Origin: Diogma glabrata
Taxonomy: Eukaryota > Arthropoda > Insecta > Diptera > Cylindrotomidae
NCBI GenBank assembly: GCA_963693315.1
Contig: OY856187.1
Span: 379,415,306 to 379,479,305 of the forward strand
Direction of reading: 5' to 3'
DNA length: 64,000 nt
Part shown: in pieces, positions 54,774 through 64,000 of the stretch
Position numbering within the stretch: position 1 is the stretch's first letter
Layout of the letters: every line of letters starts with the position of its first letter
The notes under the pieces: model-generated
Databases searched by the model: none
Told to the model about the DNA's origin: nothing
Seen by the model: only the letters and a program-made list of their open reading frames with translations
Program-made: the position numbers and the translations under genes

Positions 54774-57513
54774 AAGTTAAGATGAAACACGTGCGCCGAT
54801 AACTGTATGGTCAAGGTGAAATTTAGTTAAAGATCGTAGTTAAAGACGCTTCTTGTGCGGTAGAGAGCTTAGTCAGAGTAAATAAAGAAGTTAGTTGTTC
54901 AACAAGACGTTGATTTTTGATGTCCACTAAAAGACAATAATTATTTAGGCAATCAGCTCCAAGAATCAGATTTGAAGAAGTTGACGGATTTTTGCGGTAA
55001 TACTATTTGTTTCTTTTGGAGATCTGTTTATTCCACAATTTTTAAGACATGCTGGAGTCTTTTGTATCTTTTCCACAAAATATTTCGGCGACTTTATTTC
55101 CTGCAAACGTGAGATTCAAATCTCTTCCGCTTTTAAGCTGCAGATCGGGCTGCTCGGCAAGAGAACTATCTTGTATCTATCGAAAAATCCATTATTCTCA
55201 CCTCGGCATACCCCTTCTAATTTTTTAATTGCACGTTGAAATGACTTTCAAAAGAAAATCAAATGATTATGATGCAAAATTGTTACTATATAGCCTGACA
55301 GTTTTCGTTTCTGGAAGTAATACCACAAACGCGATATACAAGAAAATCTGAAGTAAAAGAAACTTTGTCAGGGTGGTAAATTCACTTAATTTTAAGTTTA
55401 GGTTCAGATTTAAAAATTTGGTTTTTATTGTATTTCAGACTCATGTTCAGGTTCAAATATAATGAAAATATGAAAAAACAATCGATTTTTCTTCCCGATG
55501 TATAAAACGTGCCAAAGAGATATATGGATATATATGGGTTTGGTTTTTAGCAAAACGAAAGGCTGCTTTTCTGTTCTAAAGTTATACAAATAAAAATAGA
55601 AAATTGTAGTTCACTTGACATTTTCTTAGCTAAATTAATTAGAGTGCTAAGAGACAATTTAAAATTCAAGCCTTTAATTTATTTTATCATTTTTTATAAT
55701 TATTATCTCTCTTTAATTAAAACTGATTTAAGCAAATTCTCACAAGCGGTTAATCAGTATTACAAAATAAGGCAGTCGTTTTAATTCAACAGAAAAAATA
55801 TGACAGGCATCAAATTTTTAAACATAAACATTAAACATAAATAGCTAACTACATACATCAAAACATAAATTGTTTGACCCCGCGCTGAAAAGTTTTTTAA
55901 TTTTGTTATTTTTTTATATCTCATGGACAACGCAATTACTATTTTCCCATCGATTTGTTAAAAGCTCAATGATTCAGCTTAAGATTAAATTCATTTCAAA
56001 ACGATAACTGTTAAATGGTATTATGCATCACATTCAATCACTTTGATCATACTAAAGAATTTCCAGAGTCGGTTTAATTGTTTAGAAATAAAATTAAAAA
56101 ACCGTTAAACAAAATTATCACTACATCTAATCACAATTTTTACGACTGTATTACGACTTAAACGAAAAAAAAATAAAAATCAAACAAATATTAATTTATT
56201 TTCTAATCAAATTAACTTATATTTTTAGATTCATTATTATACTTTCGCGTTCCACACAAATTGTTTTCTGTCACTTTCACAAACTTGACCTAGCAAAATT
56301 GTTTGGTGTTATAAAAAACGTTTTAGTTAAATATTTGGTAATCTGAGTTCAAAATTTAACATTCCCCGTCCATTTATACTCCATTAATAGGATCCTATTA
56401 CATAAGACATAATCATATAATTGGGAAAACCAATATTGAATATTTTAATATTTCGTGAATCAGTAATGAAAGATTTTACTCAAGCGTAGTATTTGCTTTT
56501 CACAAACTTACACAAACAATACAAAATCGTTTGTAGATTTTAAACGCTGGAGCGTTATCAGTTAAATAAATATTACATCATTATGCTATAAAGTTTAACG
56601 AAGCTCGCAGTATTGCTAGGCTATATCACATATAAAACTGAAGAAAAAAAAACATTTAACCAAACTAAAACACTGAAGCGGAAATTGTTGCTGGTATGTA
56701 ACGCGCGAAAAATAACAAGTTCATTACCATCCTAATCAATTAACTGTTTACCAACAATTTTTATAAGAAATTTAAAATTACATTGAAATTTTTACATCCG
56801 TAACTATACTATATAATCCAGTTTATGCCACAGGTTATATTGCTAAAACTAATTAGTTCACTACTGTAATTATAAATAATGTACAACAACATTTCAACAT
56901 TAATTTATAAAATTTTGATTTTTTTGAAGATGTGTTATTATTATATTATTAAAAATAACCAGATTAAACATTAATTGTTATTAATATAATTTTCATTATT
57001 TTTGGGCCAACACAAACATTTCGTAGATTATGTAAGAAATTTAAATGAAAAGGTAAAAAAATCATAAAATTCCAAATAATTTAAAATTGTTTTTTCATTT
57101 TTAAATGTGTCATCATAAGTGATGAAAATATATGAATAATATGTATTTCTTTTTAAATTAATTTTTAATTACATTATTTTGCATTAACACAGAATGTATT
57201 TATTTCTAAATACGCGTGAATAAAAATTTTGCAAAACGCTTGAAAACAGATCTTACCTTGAATTTTCATGGAAATCTTGTATTTTAAAAGGGGTATTAAA
57301 ATAATAATAGAATTGGAATTTGGAGGTCAGTTGATAGACGTTGTTCAATAAAATAATTAGATAAATATTTACCTTCAATATGATGTTGTTAATTTCTCCG
57401 ACGAACATCAAAATGTTTCATATACATAATACTGTGAATTTTGATAATCTTTTGTAATACTAAATATCGACAGTTACTTTATCGGAGTTGTATGGTTCAG
57501 CAGTTTAGTTGAG
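54774..57513. other. Long AT-rich spacer, no gene seen
   Basis: About 2.7 kb without a recognisable ORF, RNA gene or transposon end. Homology searches could still find host exons. Confidence 0.45.
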
Positions 57514-57879
57514 TTAGTCCAAAGAGTGCATCAAAGGTAAGCACAATCCATACAATCGTAGGCAAGACATGTGTACTGCACACCGAAACCGTCGAAACAC
57601 AGCAAATAAGTACAAACATTTCTCGACAAGCAGAAAAGTAAAAGTAAAATAATCAATACAATAACGGGGGATGCTGAGGCTCCTCACACCGTGTAGGAAA
57701 GAGTAGTACCAACACAACCGTCTAGTTTTTCTTAACTGGTTTCTGAAAGTGCAGATTATATTTTGCTCAAAGTTACATACAATGTAATTTAAAACAACAG
57801 AGATGAACCAAATAAAGTTTAAAGAAACCAAAAGAACCAATTTTGGTGTGTATTGCACAGAGTTTAAAACCCTTCTCAT
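57514..57879 (-). CDS. Hypothetical 121-codon membrane-protein-like ORF
   Basis: On the minus strand the frame starts MRRVLNSVQYTPK and has a hydrophobic stretch LVLLVSLNFIWFISVVLNYI (about residues 14-33), a basic region with RNQLRKTRR, then a second hydrophobic stretch around YFTFTFLLVEKCLYLFAVF (about 77-95). The patch is less AT-rich than its surroundings. It could be one exon of a membrane protein, or a chance open frame. I do not recognise a family, and splice sites are not clear. Confidence 0.3.
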   Translation of the reverse strand: MRRVLNSVQYTPKLVLLVSLNFIWFISVVLNYIVCNFEQNIICTFRNQLRKTRRLCWYYSFLHGVRSLSIPRYCIDYFTFTFLLVEKCLYLFAVFRRFRCAVHMSCLRLYGLCLPLMHSLD

Positions 57880-58597
57880 ATCACTAATTTGATCCGTTCA
57901 GAACGAACAAGATAAAACATTCTCAAATACAGCAGTAAAAATAATAAAATATCGTTCTTACTCCTAATTCGAAAAAGTAGGAATTTATTGACATTTGCGA
58001 GAGAATAAAATTCATTAAACACGAAGCCAATACAATTTATAATCCTTTCAGCAGAGTAACATGTATTAATTTAAAATGAATAATTTTAAAATTCAAGATA
58101 AAACGAATAAAAAAACAATGAATTTTATTTTATGTTTTTGTATGTTTCTAACTACTAATACTAATGAGAATAGAGAAACCAATTAAAAAATCATTAAAAA
58201 ACTGATTTTTTTCACAATGGAAATTTAATTCAATTTAATCATAGTAGCCTTGCCTTTTTCAATATTCGAGAGAGAGACATGCGCATTAGTTTATTGTTTT
58301 TTATATAATCAATTTGTAAATTTCTTATTTTTTATAAAATACCATCAAAATACTTAGAAAATACAATCAAAAAAATGTTCAATATACAATCAAATAAATT
58401 GTTTTATCCTCCCGACAACTATACATATATAGCTTTATTTTTAGAATCATAATTGTGTGCGATATTAATCTTAATAGAATAAAATGAACAGCTGTTAATT
58501 TGATTCTATTGCGTGAATGTTGCGGAACACAATAAAACAATTTATTTAATTGCATTTAACTCTCAAGTAAATTTTTGGTATTGTATTTTATTAATAA
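57880..58597. other. AT-rich spacer, no gene seen
   Basis: No ORF or repeat structure that I can support. Confidence 0.5.
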
Positions 58598-59630
58598 CTA
58601 GGGGGATCCTGCGGGCTTCGGTCCTTCCCCCTTCCTTCGCACGCCAACGCACTCTTAACCTTTTCATCCAACTTTGATACAGCTCCTATCCATCACAATC
58701 CAATCTCTTCTAATCTATTATGCATGCACCTTCTGCTGAACTAATTTACAAAAACACATGCCAATCTCGATGGTATATAGTACTATGGTATACAGTAATG
58801 TGGTAGTATAGTATATACTATATAGTACCACGGATCATGGTATATAGTACTACTAACAGTACCAGTAGTGCTATATACTACTATAGTATATAGTACTACT
58901 TGTATATAGTACTACTTCTACCATGGTATATAAAATACTATGATAGGAGCTACTATCCATCACAATACAATCTTCTTTAATCTGATGGGTAGCTGTATTA
59001 AAGTTGGATGAAAAGATTAAGAGTGCGTTGGCGTGCGAAGGGAGGGGGACGGGGGGAGCAAAGCGCACGGGATCCCCCCATGCAGCTACGCAATAAATTT
59101 AATCTTTATGTATTACGATTTAAAACACATACAACAAAATGCAAATTTCTCTCGAAATAAATAAACTAAATACATAAACACACATTAATTCTTTTCTAAA
59201 TAAAAAATCTTCATTAACAACAAATGAGAAAATCTTGCAAGTTAGGATTTAAAACATACACAACAAAAAACAAATTTGTCTCTACATATAATAAAAACAT
59301 AAATACTCATATATATAATTAGAACATATATAATTAATCAACATTTAGGCAAACTCGTTACTTTGAATTATATGTACTCATATATGTATATATAATTAGA
59401 ACAAATAAAAACCAATTGTATGTAATCAACATTTAGGCAAACTCGTTGCTATTAATTAAGTAATGGAGAATTCTATTATAAAAACTTTAAACTCTATGAA
59501 AAAAGTAGCCTATTTTACTTCTGACATACCTTTCTTTATGTATGTCAAGTTTCATCTAAATCAATTCACCCGTTTCGAAGCTTATCCCGAACAGACAGAC
59601 AGACATCGAATTTTATTTATATAGAAGAAG
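58598..59630 (+). mobile_element. Dispersed repeat with palindromic 5' part
   Basis: Starts ACTAGGGGGATCCTGCGGGC and ends ACAGACAGACAGACATCGAA, then TTTTATTTATATAGAAG. The first 0.5 kb contains inverted arms, 58600-58730 and 58930-59081 (GGGGGATCC, CTTCGCACGCCAACGCACTC, TTTTCATCCAACTTTGATAC), around a core of TATAGTACTA palindromes. Near the end is AAGTAGCCTATTTTACTTCT with GTCAAGTTTCATCTAAAT. This start and end pattern is familiar from dispersed non-coding repeats of insects, but I cannot assign the class; Helitron-like is one option. Confidence 0.5.
58770..58945. repeat. TATAGTACTA palindromic minisatellite
   Basis: Repeated TATATAGTACTACT, ATGGTATATAGTA and TACTATAGTATATA words in both senses between the two arms of the repeat. 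Strong cruciform potential, non-coding. Confidence 0.8.
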
Positions 59631-60982
59631 ACAAAAACATTTTTGCTCTTATTATTATAAAAAAATTCAAACTAATGCGCATGTCGCTCTCTCTTTCTAA
59701 AAAATGCATAGACGACTACGATTAAATTGAATTGAATGTCCATTTTATTTTAGAACAAATATTTTTTTGATATTTTGTGTGCATATGTTACAAAATTTTT
59801 TTAAAAAAATCAAATAAATCTGATTTTTGAGTTTTCAAATTATTATTTAGCGAAATTGATATCAAACTATCGTGGAAAAAATATTTTTACAAGAGATAAA
59901 CCCTGCCTGAAAATTTTAATTTGTGAAATTGAATTCACATTTGAGGAGTGAAGAAAGCGCTCGCATAAAATAAAATTACAACCTGTAATAAATATAAAGA
60001 AATTCGAGGACCAATTTTTCTGCGGATCACTAATGGTCCGCGAACCACGGGTTGAGAAAAACAGGTAGAACACGATGCGACTCTATAAGCCCAATACAAA
60101 AGGAAACAACTGCAAAAACTTGGAAAACGATAGTTAACTTGTTAAGGATCGGATCCATATATTACTGTGGCATAATCAAATTAATCTACTTCGATTAGTC
60201 TACACAATATTTACAATGAAAAAAATCAAAGCCGTTTTCTCACCCAAATCAAGGAAAAAATCAAAAGCCAAGGAACAAAATCAAAATTATACAAACTAAA
60301 AAATCTCACATTCCTTCAGTTGAAAACGAAACAAAATGCGTTGAGTTTTCAAGAGCCCATCATACTCAAACGGGAAAATAAACTGAAACTACTTTGCATA
60401 CAATGGTTCAACAAATTAAGAACCCATTGAACCACAAAAACGAGGGAAAACCTGGAGCACTTTATATTATCACTGAATTCACCCAAAAACACATATTTTA
60501 AATAAATAAATAAATAAAACAAAACACATATTTTATTGACTAGGAAGATAAAGATTACATTAGAGGACTCATTGATGACTACTACAGCTAAAGATACCTA
60601 AGGAAGCGTATTTTTCTACTAGTTTGCCTAAAAGTAGCGCTCTTAATTAATAAGTCTGTCATAAATGCAAAACCAATTCTGACACATTCAGTCTTAGTTT
60701 GAGAGCCCAAAACATGGCATAAGAAATTTATGCTAAGAGCAGAACCATAACAAATTTATGCTAAATAAGGTTGAGAAGAATACATAATTCACTTACGGGA
60801 TAGTACATTTAAAACTAAACCAATATAACGAATGTTGATTTTGCTAGGACTTTTTACATTGAACCTACATGTTAGATTTCAGTAGCGTTGACTTCTGATA
60901 AACTGGATTGTATGACAAAAAATATGTCTACACAAAAACTTTGATGTCAAAATAGGGACGTGACCACCGACGGGATTTTTTT
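59631..60982. other. Spacer with a (TAAA)n-tailed segment
   Basis: Mostly unremarkable. At 60210-60510 a segment of more balanced composition ends in TTTAAATAAATAAATAAATA. The plus strand there starts with a MKKIKAVFSPKSRKKSKAK-like frame and has FNKLRTH further on, broken by stops. The tail resembles that of the CR1-like LINE, so it may be a small retroposed fragment. Confidence 0.35.
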
Positions 60983-61860
60983 TTCTTCAAAAAGTGTTGT
61001 GTACAAATATGCAATATGTGTCACAATATCAGATACATACATTTTAGGCCTAGGTTCCAAACTAAATGCATTCTGGACGTTTATTTTAAAACTTTGTAGA
61101 TTGAATACACTCGAGACTATAAATGCCCGCAAATCATTCCCTTTATATGTTGTACGAACCAAAAAGTCACTTTGCAGTCTATCGCTATGGCAGTGAGTGA
61201 TTCCGAGATATAAAAGTAAAAACATTATACATAAACAACATCAGCAACATAGTACGCTTTTTAATAGAGTCTAAAAAAGCTACGATGGAAGGAAACAGAT
61301 GCAGCACACCCAACGTGGCAACAATATTCCATATGTGGAAGACTTTTTTTTGTTTTTTTTTTATTGGAGGGTCCCGAAGTCGAACCAAGTTAGCTAGTTT
61401 GAGTAGAACTGCGACCTAGACATCTTTTGTGCTAAACCTGCATTTAGTTAGAATCTCCCTCAAGATCGATTTTTATACTGCAGATGACGTTGATGTCACG
61501 GCAGAAGGTGCAATGTGGTCAAGTCCGAGCCCCTTAGCCCGTTTTGTGGTAGAGAAAGTGCTAGTCTCTCTTGACCAAGTATCTGCGCCATGCAAGTTTA
61601 GAGCAGTTAAAGATGAGCTCCATGGTTTCTGTGTCCGATTTGCAGAATCTGCAAGGCCTAATTTGTTAAGGTGGTGATTTATCGGACCGTGTCCTGTCAC
61701 GCACCATGTTAATATCTTCAGAGACTCTCCCTCAAGATTGATTGTTTTAAGAGGGTAGAGCAATTGATACGGAGCGAAATATTTTTTACATTTATAGAGA
61801 AGACCGCGTTTTTTTTGACCGGCACTTTGCCATCGCGCCATTATATGATCGTTTCAGAGA
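60983..61860 (-). pseudogene. LINE C-terminal remnant (family of 40989), interrupted
   Basis: Read on the minus strand: KKRGLLYKCKKYFAPYQLL (61841 side), a 0.4-kb insertion, then MEYCCHV and AAS at about 61335, AFLDSIKKR, GITHCHSDRLQSDFLVRTTY, FNLQSF and the family tail TTGTGACACATATTGCATA and ACAACACTTTTTGAAG with an A run ending at about 60983. Every frame is broken. It keeps the usual 5'-truncated extent of this family. Confidence 0.75.
61346..61757 (-). mobile_element. RNase H-type LINE 3' end inserted in LINE remnant
   Basis: On the minus strand it encodes LKILTWCVTGHGPINHHLNK and LGLADSAN, then in the next frame CRFCKSDTETMELIFNCSKL and AWRRYLVKRD. The pattern LTGH...LxxLGL...CxxC...ET..H/L..C matches the region after RNase H in I/R1/LOA-type LINEs and is unlike the host fragment. 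A poly-A tail (T-rich 61346-61368 on the plus strand) marks its 3' end. One frameshift is visible. The 17-bp word CTCCCTCAAGATYGATT occurs at both 61455 and 61727. Confidence 0.65.
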
Positions 61861-64000
61861 AGCAATTTGAAATTTTGAGCTCTTACTAGCTTAAAAGAGC
61901 TCTATTTGTTTTTATTACATCATACTACCAAGATATGGCATACACAGCTATGCCCAGACGGTAACCGGACAAACAAGAGTACTTATCTTGCCCATGATTT
62001 CGCGAAAAAAGATACTGATAAAAACATCATTTAACCAAAACGATTCTTAAGAATAACTAAGAGCTCCATACGACGCTGTTGTAGTGAATTAGTTTTTATG
62101 TCAAATTTCCACCAAATCAATGTTAGGCTCATTCATTTCCCGACCAAAATTTCAATATCGGTTTTGGGGTATTAATCTTAAAGAAAACTTGTTTACCGGT
62201 ATTACGACTCGTATCGGAATTTTTTTAAACGCAAATAAATTCATTTTTGTAGCTACACTAGTGGCCATTTTCTAAATTGTGAATCAAGAAACATTTTATC
62301 TATACGAGATTGAGACTATTTCTATTAACATATTCAACGCTATAACCTTTAATTTCAGGCTTTGTTAAGTTAACAACTAAATAATGTCGTAGTAAAAGCC
62401 GTCAAAATGGCAAGGGTTGTTAAAACCAGATTTAGATCTATAAAAATAGTATATTTTTTTACAAGAGATGAAAACATTGTTTTTTCGTGAGTAAACATTT
62501 GTTCACGAGACGCGCTATCGTCGAATGTGACATGTTTATGAACGAAAAACGTTTTTATCTCGCGTAGGAAATGCAATTTTTTCTATGATAGTATATATAT
62601 AATCGATATTTACTATAAATTGTAAAATTAAAAATCGACCACATAACATTAAAAATTCATATTCTATTTTTTCATGGTTGCGTTGTTTAAAAAACTTTTG
62701 TAAAATTATATGAGAAACCATAGCAACTACGATTGATTAATATTTTTACACTATAGTGGTAATAGAACCCATTTTCACAGGCCATTAAGCGTGATGAAAA
62801 TAGACTTTCCATTTGCTATCATAGAAAAAGATACTACTGCCTGCTAAAAGTTATTTTAAGATGGACAATATGACCTCGCTCGTTTTCCACAAAGAAAAAC
62901 ATGCCACTATTACAGGGAGATTGCATAAAAATGAATATTCATACACTATCATAGATAGAAAATCCGAAAAGCTCCTGCGATTACACTACACAAACCTCTA
63001 ATCAATTCACATCATATCTGTTACATTAGAAAGAAGTTGATCCATTCGAGATTGTTTTCTGAGATGTATAGAATTTGTCCAATCAAGGTTTCAAAACGCT
63101 TCGTATTTACTCAATTCTTGCAGTGAGAGTAATTTAAAAAGGATATAACATTCCGTAATACAGGAATGTAGATAAAAAAATATCGTTTTTACTCCTAAAT
63201 CGAAAAAAAAATATTTTTTCTACTACCCAACTTAAAAAATCTACTTTCGATGTTTGTTCATTGCATCGAAAATTTCTTTTTCGTCACAGTGATAAAAAAA
63301 AACCTATACAAATTACTTTCGTACCTAGTGACGAAAACAATTTTTTAAAAGATATCTATTTTTGAATTTCTTAACTAGAATAAATCATGCTAGAATACCC
63401 GTTAAGAAAATCAATTGATTGACTTGAATGAAATAATTTTGTTAGTGTGAATTTGTCTCTCTTAGGAACATGACGTTAATTAATTTTAGAATTATTTACG
63501 GATAGTTTACATTAAAAATGTAAAAATAATAATAGTTAACTATATAAGATTTATAATATTCTTTTAAAATAGTTTGGTAACAAACAATTGGTGTTAAGAT
63601 ATTTAAAAAAAAATCTTTCACCTATTTATTTAAGAAAAACGAAAAAAAATATTTATTTACATAAAATATTTTACGTTGTTTTAAAATATATCAGGAATTT
63701 ACGTGATGTCATCCCCATACAAAAACTAAATCGAAACTGTTGTTTTTATTTTAGAAATCATAATAAAAATTTTAAACTTGATTTTGTTTATTACAAAACC
63801 ATTTTTAGTTATAGCCTACTAGACGCGAAATGCAAAAAACAATAAACCTTTAAAGATGTGTTATTTAATGGTTTAAGGGACTTTATAGACCAAAAAGTAT
63901 AAAAATATAGAATTTTGTAGTGTAAATAGAATGAAAATATGTATAAAGTTGACGATTTTTTTGTATGAAAAGCCAATCAGTGCTGCGATTATGGAGTTTT
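61861..64000. other. AT-rich spacer, no gene seen
   Basis: Several short ORFs (for example 62370-62576 and 63588-63845) lack motifs or splice context. No tRNA-like fold or transposon end was found up to the window end. Confidence 0.45.

Overview
This window is AT-rich, gene-poor eukaryotic nuclear DNA, almost certainly from an insect or other arthropod. I see no prokaryotic operon, rRNA gene, CRISPR array or convincing intact host gene. The long readable frames belong to non-LTR retrotransposons (LINEs), and most of the remaining organised sequence is transposon-derived: terminal inverted repeats, target-site duplications (TSDs), foldback elements, tRNA-derived SINEs and minisatellites. The insect assignment is an inference from the mix of elements. 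I cannot name a species.

Layout. 1-6.2 kb: a LINE leader remnant, a minisatellite-bearing repeat (1089-2975), a foldback element with a TTA-microsatellite loop (2980-4404) and a decayed Tc1/mariner-type transposon (4961-6136). 6.2-14.3 kb: dispersed short repeats, a LINE 3' fragment carrying a 165-bp MITE, two weak ORF candidates, LINE leader and tail pieces, and two inverted copies of a tRNA-derived SINE. 14.3-25 kb: a MITE, small tandem duplications, a 25-G run, and an inverted copy of the 1-3 kb repeat (23180-24693). 25-35 kb: a composite repeat with hAT-like ends (26026-28724), a decayed minus-strand LINE with a long repetitive 3' UTR (29035-32345), a Tourist-like MITE, and two head-to-head internally deleted LINE derivatives.

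The central structure is 37.8-52.5 kb. A second copy of the minus-strand LINE 3' UTR is split by a 13.2-kb element (38314-51529). This element has TAGGGTGTCCCAC termini, a perfect 8-bp TSD (GGGAGCAT) and inverted arrays of ~175-bp repeats, which together suggest a giant non-autonomous hAT-like or foldback element. Nested inside are a MITE with TATA-type flanks holding a LINE tail, a nearly complete LINE whose ORF2 carries one stop and one frameshift (~40495-44091), a 1.7-kb hAT element with a perfect 8-bp TSD (44200-45894), and a second, CR1-like LINE with an ORF1 remnant and a long open ORF2 (46386-50279).

52.5-64 kb: two more SINE copies, a 0.7-kb inverted-repeat element full of GATCCGG motifs (54095-54773), a repeat with a palindromic 5' part (58598-59630), and a LINE remnant into which an RNase H-type LINE tail has inserted (60983-61860). 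The window is best read as a stratified nest of transposable elements.
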